A DNA stretch of 64,000 nucleotides from Microbacterium sp. zg-B185 (GTDB lineage Bacteria; Actinomycetota; Actinomycetes; Actinomycetales; Microbacteriaceae), in NCBI RefSeq assembly GCF_030246885.1, contig NZ_CP126739.1:1798001-1862000 (forward strand), in the 5' to 3' direction. Made by a program: the position numbers and the translations under genes. Below the pieces are notes generated by a model. That model was not told the origin of the DNA, searched no databases, and saw only the letters and a program-made list of their open reading frames with translations. Position 1 is the first letter of the stretch; every line of letters begins with the position of its first letter. Below are positions 57,010-64,000 of the stretch, one piece after another.

Positions 57010-59598
57010 CTACTCATGCTTGGCGTGCGAGGGATCTGGGTCGGAGATGACTGCTGCGTCGGTCAGTGCGGCGTGGACGATGGTGTCGATGTCGGCGAGC
57101 CTGCCTGCCTCTCGGCTGGCGTTGAGGGTTTCGGCGGCGGGGGATGCTTCGAGTTGGGCAAGGACGTGCTGGTGGGAGGAGAGGATCGAGGGTCCGTCGA
57201 TGCCTCGACGCGCGCGAATGTTCTCGGCGGCGCCGAGGTAGGTACCTGCGCGTTGAATGTCGCCACTCAAGGCAGTGATGGCGAAGAAGCTCTCGAGACC
57301 AAGAGCCATTCCTTCCTCGTGCCCGGCATTGGAGGAAATTGCTAGCGCCCTCTTGAAGTAGTCGCTTGCACTGGCGAGATCACCGCCGACGACACGCAGC
57401 CATCCAAGCGACTGGAGGGCACCGGACTGGCTCAGCGCGTCTCCGCTGGTCTGCGAAACCTGCAGGCTGTTGTTGAACAGTATTGCGGCTTCTGAGAGAG
57501 AACCCCGGACGAGGGCTGCTCGCCCGCGAATCATCAGTGTCATCGATGTGAGGAAGCTGCTCCGCGTCTGGTCTGCGATCTGCTGCGCTCGTCGGAGGTG
57601 CTGCTCAGCCTCGTCAAGGTCGGGAGAGTTCCTCACCATCTGCAGGAGTGCAAGCGAGGTGCGCAGGAAGATCTCCCCATAGACGTCCTTCGCTCGGACG
57701 AAATAGGTGAGTAGCCGCTCGAAGTCTGGGATGCGGCTGGGATCCGGCGCAATCCAGATCGAACCGGAGGTCAGGTAGAACTCAGCGATGTGGCGGGTGC
57801 GTTCGTCCACGTCGTAGGGCGCGTCGGCGACGGCGCTCATCCATCGCTCAAGGTCTGCGACCCGTCCCGACGCCCACCAGAACCAGTTCAGCGGCCACAC
57901 GATCGCGACGACTTCACGTGCTTGCTGGGCTCGCAGGTAGAACTCGATCGCGGCACGAACGTCCTCGTACTCGGCCCGCAGCCGCGCAATCCAGGTGTGC
58001 TGGTCAGCGCCGACGAGCTCCGTTTCAGCCTGCACCGCGAGCTGCGAGTAGAAGGCCGCGTGCCGCTGCTGGCACGCTTGCAAGTCGCCCGTCTGCTGAA
58101 GTTCTTCCCGTGCGTACTCCCTGAGCGTGGCTAGCATCGTGAACGACGCGCGGCCAGTGTCCTGCCTGGCCTGCACCAGGCTGCCGTCGACCAAAGCCGA
58201 CAGCAGATCAATGGCCACGGCGTCAGGCAAGTCGAGACACATCCACTCCACCGCGTCGAGTGCGAAGCTTCCGCGGAACACACCCAGCCGTCGGAACAAG
58301 GCCCGCTCAGTGTCGGTCAGGAGTTCCGTGCTCCAATCGATCGTGGCCCGCAGAGTTCGGTGACGGTCGGGTTGTCCTCGATCACCCCGCACGAGAATTG
58401 GCAGAGTCTTGTCGAGCCGCCTGACCAACTCGCTGGGGGGCAGGATAAGAATGCGGGCGGCTGCAAGTTCGATTGCGAGCGGCACATTATCCAGAGCGGC
58501 GATCACCGTAGCGATGTCCTCAGCGTTGGAACTTGTGAGCGCGAAGTCAGGTTTGACCGCGCGGGCCCGATCAACAAAGAGCTCTATCCCTGCCGGAGAA
58601 TCGATGGGTGCGACAGTGACCGCCTGCTCGCCGTGAACGTGGAGCAAGATGCGTGATGTCACGAGTAGCGATACTCCCGTGCCATCCAGGAGGAACCTGA
58701 GCTCGCCCGCGGCGTCGATGACCTGTTCAAAGTTGTCCAGCACTATAAGCATGCGTCGTTGCCCAACAGCGTGTACGATCCTCTGGCGGAGCGGGGCCTC
58801 ACCCGTGTCTCGTACACCCAGCGCCGCGGCGATTGCGGACATCACGAGGGCCGGATCGCGTATTGGCGCGAGGTCAACGAAGCAGATTCCCTCTGCGAAT
58901 GACCCCTCCACTTCTCGGGCCACAGCGAGGGCGAGGCGGGTCTTACCGATGCCACCCGGCCCCGTGAGCGTGACGAGCCGCCGTGCACCAGACCGCAACA
59001 TGTCACTGTACCGCTGCACGTCGTCCCCACGGCCGACCAGCCGAGTTAGCGGCGTCGGCGGACGGGCATCCGCGGCAAGCGGACCCTTAGGTGCCGACTG
59101 CGGGTCGGTTGATTCGCGGCGTCGGTCGGCGAATCGCTCTGCAAGCAGGATCGCGATGTCTCCGGTAACCAGCGCAGCGAGATCCTCGGAAGTGTCGAAC
59201 GCTACATACGAGACTCTGTCGTCGTTGCGGATCCGATCGAGCAATTTCTCGAGGCGACCCTGTCGATTCGTGGACCGCTTCACGTAGATGAGCATGGGAA
59301 TGTCTGGCGCTAGGTTGTATTCGTCCTCGAGCCCTGAGACTTGTTCACCCGGCGCCACCCAGCCGTACGACTCCCAATAGAGGCCGACGAAAATGTCCGA
59401 CTGCTCGAGATAGGCGCGATAGAGGGATCGTGGCGGATGCGGCCGCGCACCAAGCTCGAACATCACTGGGGTGAGCGCCAGGCGCTCGACAACCGAACGA
59501 ACGACGCGGCGCTCCGGTGCCAGCTCGCTCAGCGTAGAGCTGACGAAGGCACGCAGGCGCTGATCGGGTGTTCTGATGACGCCGGCGCCCCGGACCAT
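57010..59598 (-). CDS. DUF4062 - NB-ARC - TPR STAND ATPase
   Basis: An 862-residue signal-transduction ATPase. Residues 12-100 are DUF4062 ([18 protein letters not shown], then [13 protein letters not shown]). The NB-ARC/AAA module has the P-loop GPGGIGKTR (213-221), Walker [10 protein letters not shown] (285-293) and the LVTSR and GLPLA-like [13 protein letters not shown] motifs. The C-terminal 350 residues are TPR-like helices. STAND proteins sense a ligand through the repeats and switch an effector domain; some serve in defence, others in regulation. DUF4062 has no assigned activity. I chose ATG 59598, which follows TGGACA-17-CATACT with 6 nt, rather than the start at 59796. Confidence 0.82.
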   Translation of the reverse strand: MVRGAGVIRTPDQRLRAFVSSTLSELAPERRVVRSVVERLALTPVMFELGARPHPPRSLYRAYLEQSDIFVGLYWESYGWVAPGEQVSGLEDEYNLAPDIPMLIYVKRSTNRQGRLEKLLDRIRNDDRVSYVAFDTSEDLAALVTGDIAILLAERFADRRRESTDPQSAPKGPLAADARPPTPLTRLVGRGDDVQRYSDMLRSGARRLVTLTGPGGIGKTRLALAVAREVEGSFAEGICFVDLAPIRDPALVMSAIAAALGVRDTGEAPLRQRIVHAVGQRRMLIVLDNFEQVIDAAGELRFLLDGTGVSLLVTSRILLHVHGEQAVTVAPIDSPAGIELFVDRARAVKPDFALTSSNAEDIATVIAALDNVPLAIELAAARILILPPSELVRRLDKTLPILVRGDRGQPDRHRTLRATIDWSTELLTDTERALFRRLGVFRGSFALDAVEWMCLDLPDAVAIDLLSALVDGSLVQARQDTGRASFTMLATLREYAREELQQTGDLQACQQRHAAFYSQLAVQAETELVGADQHTWIARLRAEYEDVRAAIEFYLRAQQAREVVAIVWPLNWFWWASGRVADLERWMSAVADAPYDVDERTRHIAEFYLTSGSIWIAPDPSRIPDFERLLTYFVRAKDVYGEIFLRTSLALLQMVRNSPDLDEAEQHLRRAQQIADQTRSSFLTSMTLMIRGRAALVRGSLSEAAILFNNSLQVSQTSGDALSQSGALQSLGWLRVVGGDLASASDYFKRALAISSNAGHEEGMALGLESFFAITALSGDIQRAGTYLGAAENIRARRGIDGPSILSSHQHVLAQLEASPAAETLNASREAGRLADIDTIVHAALTDAAVISDPDPSHAKHE

Positions 59599-59604
59599 GG
59601 CCGA

Positions 59605-59633
59605 AGTATGCTCCTCGCTCACCGGTGTGTCCA
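59605..59633 (-). promoter_or_regulatory. Leaderless sigma-A promoter of the STAND gene
   Basis: On the minus strand TGGACA (59633-59628), 17 bp, CATACT (59610-59605), 6 nt, ATG at 59598. Each hexamer is one base off consensus. This is the best -35/-10 pair in the window. Confidence 0.7.
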
Positions 59634-59984
59634 GGGAACGTCGGGTATCCCTTCGGACTTGGGCATGAGCAAACCACGGCCTCGTAGCAGGCCAAGCGCC
59701 TGACGCCAATCCGGTGCCCATGTGCTCGGGCGCAGGGTCGCGAACGAGATTGACAGGACGCACAGCCGCTGCCGGCCCGGAAGTAGGCGCTTTCAAGGTT
59801 GGCTATGTCGCGCGAAATGGGTCCTCCTGCGGGCCGAATTGCCGGCGAGCGATCAAAGTGCCCGCCGAGATGACCGCGAAGGCGAAGTCTGGTCGATGTC
59901 TCCGCAATCGCTTCTTGAGCACGATTCAGATGCGAGCGCTAACCGAACGAGGAAACCCCTCGCGCATCAGGGGTGTAGACACCC
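59634..59984. other. Intergenic region with no supported gene
   Basis: About 350 bp between the divergent STAND and 83-residue genes. Short open frames on both strands have no ribosome binding site or family resemblance. I see only the promoters at its two ends and a GGGTGT/ACACCC palindrome at 59971-59984. Confidence 0.6.
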
Positions 59985-60013
59985 TTGAGCAATGCCAGAA
60001 CGATTCCTAGAAT
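59971..60013 (+). promoter_or_regulatory. Promoter with adjacent palindrome for the 83-residue gene
   Basis: TTGAGC (59985-59990), 17 bp, TAGAAT (60008-60013) form a near-consensus promoter. A GGGTGT-AG-ACACCC palindrome (59971-59984) abuts the -35 and could bind a regulator. Confidence 0.6.
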
Positions 60014-60038
60014 TCCGCAGCGAAGGGAGCGAACAGAC

Positions 60039-60290
60039 ATGGACGGACCAGATCTTCTCGCGACACGACTTCTCCGCGCAATGGTCGCCGACGACGTCGA
60101 CGCCATCAGTCACCTCGTCATCGAAATCGAAGACAGCAGCTACGCCGGCCTCGTCGCCACAGGACTTGCGCAGTCTTACATCAGCGAACTGCTGAAGACG
60201 GCCAGACGCGAACCACTCCTGCGTGCCCTCGAAGCGCGGATCCTCGAGCTCACCACCCTCGTCGAGGACACAAGCGACCAGTCAGCCTGA
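60039..60290 (+). CDS. Small hypothetical helical protein
   Basis: The 83-residue product is predicted to be alpha-helical and acidic (MVADDVDAISHLVIEIEDSS, then SYISELLKTARREPLLRALE). No signal peptide, membrane segment or known motif is seen. The ATG at 60039 has GAAGGGAG about 9 nt before it, and a good promoter lies upstream. It points towards the unknown minus-strand operon. Confidence 0.65.
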   Translation: MDGPDLLATRLLRAMVADDVDAISHLVIEIEDSSYAGLVATGLAQSYISELLKTARREPLLRALEARILELTTLVEDTSDQSA

Positions 60291-60384
60291 TCACCGCTCG
60301 AGCACCTCGTTCCGTCCTCTCTGCAAGGAGGGATCCCTTTGCGGGCGATGCGCGTCAGTCGCGCGGTGAGCGTGCACTCTTGCG

Positions 60385-60546
60385 ATGTCGCGCCTCGGCG
60401 AACGCCGCCAGTGGTGGGATGTGCTCGACCTCATCGAGGCGATCATCCGCCAGATGGTGAATCACAAGTCCTACGACCAGTACGACCAGGTCATCAACCA
60501 GTACAAGCGACCGACGCCGGTCGTTGAGCGGACCACGTCGCGCTAG
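60385..60546 (+). CDS. Very small hypothetical protein (53 residues)
   Basis: An open frame with about 90 percent G or C at third positions, as expected of coding DNA here. It encodes a basic peptide with two Trp and many Tyr/Gln residues (QWWDVLDLIEAIIRQMV, SYDQYDQVINQYKRP). It has no clear ribosome binding site. Its stop overlaps that of the convergent 102-residue gene. Function unknown. Confidence 0.45.
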   Translation: MSRLGERRQWWDVLDLIEAIIRQMVNHKSYDQYDQVINQYKRPTPVVERTTSR

Positions 60547-60851
60547 AACGAGATCTCGGGCGGGAGATTCGCGACGTTGCCCGGCTCGACGACGTAGAGG
60601 ACGGTGCCGTCGCTCTGCACCCGAATCTGCAGCCGCGCCGTGAACACCGACCAGCGACTGACCACCAGGCGCCTCACGGTGCTTCCATCGAGCCGCTGAC
60701 GCTGTCGATCTGCACCGAACCACCACCCCGAGTACCGGATCTTCAGTTCGGCACCCTCGGGCTTCTGAAACCACGCCGTGGTGGTCACATTCCAAAAGGT
60801 CTCGAGCGTTCGCCATTCCCCTGAACGCACGAACTTCTCCCTCACCGGCAT
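60543..60851 (-). CDS. Small beta-rich hypothetical protein of the unknown operon
   Basis: The 102 residues alternate hydrophobic and polar positions typical of beta strands (ELKIRYSGWWFGADRQRQRL, STVRRLVVSRWSVFTARLQI). Many aromatic residues are present but no signal peptide or cysteine. No family recognised. The ATG at 60851 has GGAGG 7 nt upstream and lies 33 nt after the duplicated-domain gene, so it is probably the last gene of a three-gene operon. Confidence 0.7.
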   Translation of the reverse strand: MPVREKFVRSGEWRTLETFWNVTTTAWFQKPEGAELKIRYSGWWFGADRQRQRLDGSTVRRLVVSRWSVFTARLQIRVQSDGTVLYVVEPGNVANLPPEISF

Positions 60852-60884
60852 GACACCCCTCCTTCTCTCACGACCGACGAGCGG

Positions 60885-61553
60885 TCACGGAACGGGAGTG
60901 ACGCTGAGGCTCAACGAGTAGTCAGCCTTCTCGGCATTGCCTCCCGAAGCCACGAAACCCACCGTCGACTCCCTGGGCGCGGTGGTGATGGTGTGCTTGG
61001 CGATGAAGTCGTCCCGGTCGTACCAGTGATCACCGTCGTTCTCGAACAGGGTGAGCTCGCGCGCGCCGTTGAACACGAATTCGTCGCGAAGGTCCTTCGT
61101 CTGACCCTGCGTCATGTTCGGCAGGGATCGTTTCACGCCGTTGAACGTCACGTAGAGCTCGTCGGTGAACGTCTCGGCCTGCTGGTTGCAGGTGATTGAT
61201 CGCAAGCGCAGGATGGCCGACTGCGGCGGCGGGTCGACGCTCACGCTCAGGGAGTAGCGCGCGCCGCCCGCGTTTCCGCTGCCGCTGAACTGGAGCGTGA
61301 GGTCGGCCGGCGACGGGCTGATCATCTGCTTACCGATGAAGTCGTCCCGGTCGTACCAATGGTCACCGTCGTTCTCGAAAAGACTGAGCTCACGCTCCCC
61401 GTCGAACTCGAACTCGTCGCTCAGGGACCTGGTCTGGCCCTTGGTCATGTTGGGCAACGATCGCTTCGTTCCGTTGAACGTGACATACAGCTCGTCCGTA
61501 AATGTCTCGGCCTGGCCGAGGCACGTGATCGATTCGAGCCTGAGTATTGCCAT
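60885..61553 (-). CDS. Tandem two-domain protein, possibly C2-like, unknown function
   Basis: The 222 residues are two copies of one 111-residue domain (1-111 and 112-222). Each copy has AILRL-SITC at the start, QAETFTDELYVTFNG, SLPNMT-GQT and the strongly conserved LFENDGDHWYDRDDFI. The last motif, with its cluster of Asp and following Ile/Gly, resembles the calcium-binding loop of C2 domains; this is only a resemblance. No signal peptide is seen. Each copy has one Cys. It starts 9 nt after the 169-residue gene and ends 33 nt before the 102-residue gene. Not recognised as a named family. Confidence 0.78.
   Translation of the reverse strand: MAILRLESITCLGQAETFTDELYVTFNGTKRSLPNMTKGQTRSLSDEFEFDGERELSLFENDGDHWYDRDDFIGKQMISPSPADLTLQFSGSGNAGGARYSLSVSVDPPPQSAILRLRSITCNQQAETFTDELYVTFNGVKRSLPNMTQGQTKDLRDEFVFNGARELTLFENDGDHWYDRDDFIAKHTITTAPRESTVGFVASGGNAEKADYSLSLSVTPVP
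60888..61553 (-). repeat. Two 333-bp direct repeats
   Basis: The two domains are also visible as DNA: GATGAAGTCGTCCCGGTCG occurs at 61002 and again at 61335, exactly 333 bp apart. Long blocks either side differ by scattered substitutions, so the duplication is moderately old. Confidence 0.8.
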
Positions 61554-61562
61554 TTCCCTACC

Positions 61563-62072
61563 TCAATCCTCTTCGTCGCCGCAGACCTTGCCGACACCCC
61601 AGCCCACGAGTCCGCCGATCAGCATGCCGCCGGAGCCTCCTGTCAGGAGCGCGCCGATCAGCATCCCGAACAGGCCCATTGCCGGAGCCACCGTGCTGTT
61701 GCGCGCGGAATACGTCGATCCGACCATCGTGGAGCCGAGCTCGCTCGCGGTGGGATCGTCAAGGGACTCGCGGTAGAGCCCCTCGATGACGGCAGCGGCC
61801 TTCTCGGGCGACTGTTTGTCCGCCTCGACGTGGAAGACGACGAGACTCACCTGGTCCAGCCTCTTCACGTCGGCCTCGGTCAGAAGGTGATTTCGCTGCA
61901 TGCGCCTGAGCCCGAGACCGATCGCGCGGTGGCGGCTGCCGCCCGCCTCGGCGATCGTGCGCTCGGCTTCGTCCACGATGATGGACGCCAGATCCCCCGG
62001 CGACACCCCCAGGGAGAGCGACGCGCGCAGAAGCTCGATGGACCCGAAGCCCTCGGTGCGGATGGTGTTCAT
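61563..62072 (-). CDS. Hypothetical protein with glycine-rich hydrophobic C-terminus
   Basis: The first 120 of 169 residues are soluble and helical (ELLRASLSLGVSPGDLASII, RLDQVSLVVFHVEADK). The end has two glycine-zipper hydrophobic stretches (MGLFGMLIGALLTGG and GMLIGGLVGWGVGKV) that could insert in a membrane, then an acidic tail. Gly-zipper segments of this kind occur in membrane anchors and in pore-forming or bacteriocin-like peptides; the function here is unknown. The ATG at 62072 has GAAGG 7 nt upstream. It heads the three-gene operon. Confidence 0.72.
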   Translation of the reverse strand: MNTIRTEGFGSIELLRASLSLGVSPGDLASIIVDEAERTIAEAGGSRHRAIGLGLRRMQRNHLLTEADVKRLDQVSLVVFHVEADKQSPEKAAAVIEGLYRESLDDPTASELGSTMVGSTYSARNSTVAPAMGLFGMLIGALLTGGSGGMLIGGLVGWGVGKVCGDEED

Positions 62073-62363
62073 GACGACCTTCGTTCTGAACCTCTATTCG
62101 GGCGAGACCGTCTTTGGACGACCTCGCGAAAGCACACTGAACTGCATCCGGGGAAGCCGCGTGTGCTCCTAACGCAAAGAGTGCGCGTCTGCACTTGGTG
62201 ATACACCGCTCCACGCTCAGCGAAGACAGTCTCCGCTGGCGGTTGCTCTATCCCGCACTCTTGATCGCGCGGGCTGTCGCGCGCCGCAGATACCTCCGGG
62301 CGCTCCGCGGCTGACCGCACGTTGACTGATCACGCCACGCGATCTGCTTCATACGGTGACAGG

Positions 62364-62693
62364 ATGACGGGGGAGAGGCATCGTGACGCACACAGAACCC
62401 ATCACTTCGGTATCCGATCGGCGCCAGTCGGCAATCCGTTCCGAAGCACGCCTCGGGCGACGATGAAGGCCGGGTTGGCGGCCGGCGTGATCCTGTTGAG
62501 CGTACTGGTCGTCGGCGCTGGCGCCGCTGCGATGTACAACCACGCCGTCATCGTGGACGAGACAGGTGTCGGCGGATGGAACCCCGAATCGTGGCTGCTG
62601 CTGCTCGCGGGTGCAGCAGTAGCCCTGATCGGTACGGTTCAGCTCGCACACTCTGCTGGGGCAAGCTCTTCAAGCGGAAGGCAACCCGGGTAG
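62364..62693 (+). CDS. Small two-helix membrane protein
   Basis: The 109 residues have a polar basic N-terminus and two transmembrane helices (about 36-57 and 76-95) joined by a loop with VDETGVGGWNPESW. No family recognised. I chose ATG 62364 because TACGGT at 62352-62357 lies 6 nt before it, predicting a leaderless mRNA. An ATG at 62463, at the first helix, is the alternative. Confidence 0.55.
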   Translation: MTGERHRDAHRTHHFGIRSAPVGNPFRSTPRATMKAGLAAGVILLSVLVVGAGAAAMYNHAVIVDETGVGGWNPESWLLLLAGAAVALIGTVQLAHSAGASSSSGRQPG

Positions 62694-62720
62694 AGCCATT
62701 GACGCTCGCAAGTCGGTCCC

Positions 62721-63149
62721 TCAGCGCACGCTAGATTCATCATCGCCACCGGCCGGCCCGGCGGGGTCTGCGATCAGCCGCCGGATTCCGCCCCGGGCCA
62801 GCAGCAGCGCCACGATCAGCGCGCTCACCTGGAAGAACCCGCCGAGGTGCACAGCGCCCCCGAACAGAAAGTCGATGAGCTCAAGAACAATGAGCTTGCT
62901 TCCCGGGAGAACCAGGAGAAGGACAGCCACGTTGAGGATGCGGATCGATCGGCGTTGCGCTCCACGGATCCGAGACACGATCCGCTTCTTGACCCACAGA
63001 ACGAGCTCGAGAACTACCTTCAGCACGACGGAGGTGAGTAGAGCGACAAGGAACGATTCGGAGATCACCTGCGGGAACAGCTGTATGAACAGTCCCAGCA
63101 CTACGAGATACGCCAAGACGTCCACGAGGTCCATCGGGCGTATCCGCAC
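62721..63149 (-). CDS. Multi-pass membrane protein, unknown
   Basis: The 142 residues contain four hydrophobic segments: DVLAYLVVLGLFIQLFP, then LVALLTSVVLKVVLELVLWV, a basic KKRIVSRIRGAQRR loop, ILNVAVLLLVLPGSKLIVLE and VSALIVALLLARGG. No known family. The GTG at 63149 follows TACACT (63161-63156 on this strand) by 6 nt, so I prefer this leaderless start over the ATG at 63134. A longer reading from 63332 runs through low-complexity GCT repeats and is unlikely. Confidence 0.65.
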   Translation of the reverse strand: MRIRPMDLVDVLAYLVVLGLFIQLFPQVISESFLVALLTSVVLKVVLELVLWVKKRIVSRIRGAQRRSIRILNVAVLLLVLPGSKLIVLELIDFLFGGAVHLGGFFQVSALIVALLLARGGIRRLIADPAGPAGGDDESSVR

Positions 63150-63389
63150 GCCTGGAGTGTACCCAGGCGCCAGTTCCGCTGTGCGCACGCCGGTGGCTGA
63201 ACGCAACCAGGACGGAAGGCCTCGCGCCGAATTCGCGTCGCCTGCCACGCCGGGGGTAACGGTGCTCGTCGTCGTGGGCCCTATGGTCAGGTGGTCTGCT
63301 GCTGCTGCTGCTGTGGGGCCGAGGCCCCGCACTGCTCCCGCCGTTCCTGGCTTATCGGACAGACCCGCGGTTGCCCGTCGGCCGGAGCA

Positions 63390-64000
63390 TCACGGCGGGG
63401 AGGGCGCACGAGGGCTACGTGCGGCGCTGGCCTCGTCCTCATCGTGGGTGGCGTGCAGCGCCTTGTCGGCGGGCGCTCGGCGGTCCCAACTCGGTCGTCG
63501 CATCGCGTAGAAGATCAGCGGCGGCGCGCCCAGCCCGATGATCACCAGCCCCACGATCCACGGGTACACCGCGGGCGAGAACGCCGTGAATCCGGTGGGC
63601 GGGATGAAGGCGAGGATGAATGCCGCGAGGCACCCGACGAATCCGACGCCGGCCACGAGGTTCATCGCAGGTACCCGGTAGGTGCGCTTGACGTTCGGCT
63701 CCTTGCGACGCAGGACGATCGCGGCGGCGAACATGAGCATGTACATGATGAGGTAGATCGCCGCGGCCATGTCGACGAGGGCGACGAACGCTGCGCTCAC
63801 GTTGGGCACCACGATGAAGATCGCCGCAAGGATCGTCACGATCGTCCCCTGCAGCATGAGGATTCCGGACTGGACGCCCGCCTTGTTGCGCTTCTGCAGG
63901 GCCGGCGGCAGCAGCCCCGTCTCGGCGGCAGCGAGCAGGCCCTTGGAGGGACCTGCGATCCACGTGATGACGGAGGCGAGGGCGCCCGCTGCGATCAGCG
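63390..64000 (-). CDS. APC-family amino acid permease (3' part)
   Basis: The window holds the last 203 codons of a transporter whose 5' end lies beyond 64000. The visible part starts LIAAGALASVITWIAGPSKG and continues with LLAAAETGLLPPALQKRNKA, a motif shared by amino acid permeases of the APC superfamily near TM8-9, including glutamate/GABA antiporters. At least four more helices follow (for example TIVTILAAIFIVVPNV and YLIMYMLMFAAAIVL) before a hydrophilic, charged tail of about 35 residues. The substrate cannot be assigned. Confidence 0.88.
   Translation of the reverse strand, partial: LIAAGALASVITWIAGPSKGLLAAAETGLLPPALQKRNKAGVQSGILMLQGTIVTILAAIFIVVPNVSAAFVALVDMAAAIYLIMYMLMFAAAIVLRRKEPNVKRTYRVPAMNLVAGVGFVGCLAAFILAFIPPTGFTAFSPAVYPWIVGLVIIGLGAPPLIFYAMRRPSWDRRAPADKALHATHDEDEASAARSPRAPSPP

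Noticed and set aside
60355..60816. 153-codon minus-strand frame
   Set aside because: It overlaps the better supported 53- and 102-residue genes and has no ribosome binding site.
63296..63315. GCT-type triplet run
   Set aside because: A short simple-sequence run in non-coding DNA, with nothing else around it to suggest a function.
63150..63332. N-terminal extension of the membrane protein ending at 62721
   Set aside because: It translates a GCT repeat and low-complexity sequence, while a -10 box lies directly before the GTG at 63149.

Overview
The window looks like a chromosomal segment of a high-GC actinobacterium of the family Microbacteriaceae, most plausibly Microbacterium. The reasons are the very GC-rich third codon positions, frequent GTG starts, chains of 4-nt ATGA/GTGA overlaps, a cysteine-free S4 protein of the Microbacteriaceae type, a guanylate kinase that carries an actinobacterial mIHF-like domain, and the hisF-hisI-(Trp membrane protein)-trpC-trpB-trpA-lgt-...-pyk order also found in mycobacteria. 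The genus is an inference from remembered protein resemblance; no database was searched.

The first 55 kb is almost entirely core metabolism. 1-7.7 kb holds the (p)ppGpp enzyme RelA, an AbiEi-like protein, a DUF349 protein with a repeat-rich N-terminus, the rescue ATPase RarA, ribosomal protein S4 and a YtxH-like protein. 7.7-17.7 kb is one long co-directional block: alaS, ruvX, mltG, the shikimate genes aroE-aroC-aroK-aroB-aroQ, then efp and nusB. Between nusB and pyrR sits about 2.4 kb holding a metallo-beta-lactamase/Rieske fusion protein and a decayed TMEM175-type channel gene. 20.1-28.9 kb is the pyrimidine operon pyrR-pyrB-pyrC-(PH-like membrane protein)-carA-carB-pyrF, with a recognisable PyrR RNA-binding sequence in its leader, followed by gmk, rpoZ, metK, priA, fmt, rsmB and rpe (28.9-36.5 kb). 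37.2-44.2 kb carries hisE-hisG-hisF-hisI, the Trp-associated membrane protein, a DUF6704-like protein, trpC-trpB-trpA and lgt; trpE is absent from the place it has in M. tuberculosis. 44.3-51.8 kb holds gltB, gltD and pyk. 51.9-55.2 kb has a PLDc_N/SHOCT membrane protein and a two-gene operon (FAD oxidoreductase plus CFA-type methyltransferase) resembling the tmsA/tmsB (bfaA/bfaB) pair for 10-methyl branched fatty acids.

From about 55.2 kb to 63.3 kb the window changes to accessory DNA. It contains a GntR regulator with a frameshifted DUF1648 membrane gene, an orphan LuxR DNA-binding domain, a large DUF4062-NB-ARC-TPR STAND ATPase with a clear leaderless promoter, and a convergent cluster of uncharacterised small genes (60.0-62.1 kb). 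That cluster includes a protein built from two 111-residue copies of an acidic, possibly C2-like domain, encoded in a three-gene operon with a glycine-rich putative membrane protein and a small beta-rich protein. It is the best candidate here for an undescribed system. Two small membrane proteins and the 3' part of an APC amino-acid permease close the window.

Two regulatory habits recur. Many -10 hexamers of the form TANNNT lie exactly 6-7 nt before a start codon, predicting leaderless mRNAs (rarA, hisE, lgt, tmsA and others). In three places the TAG stop codon of one gene is also the first half of the -10 box of the next. Intrinsic terminators appear as strong hairpins without U-tracts. I recognised no tRNA, rRNA, CRISPR array, insertion sequence or attachment site.
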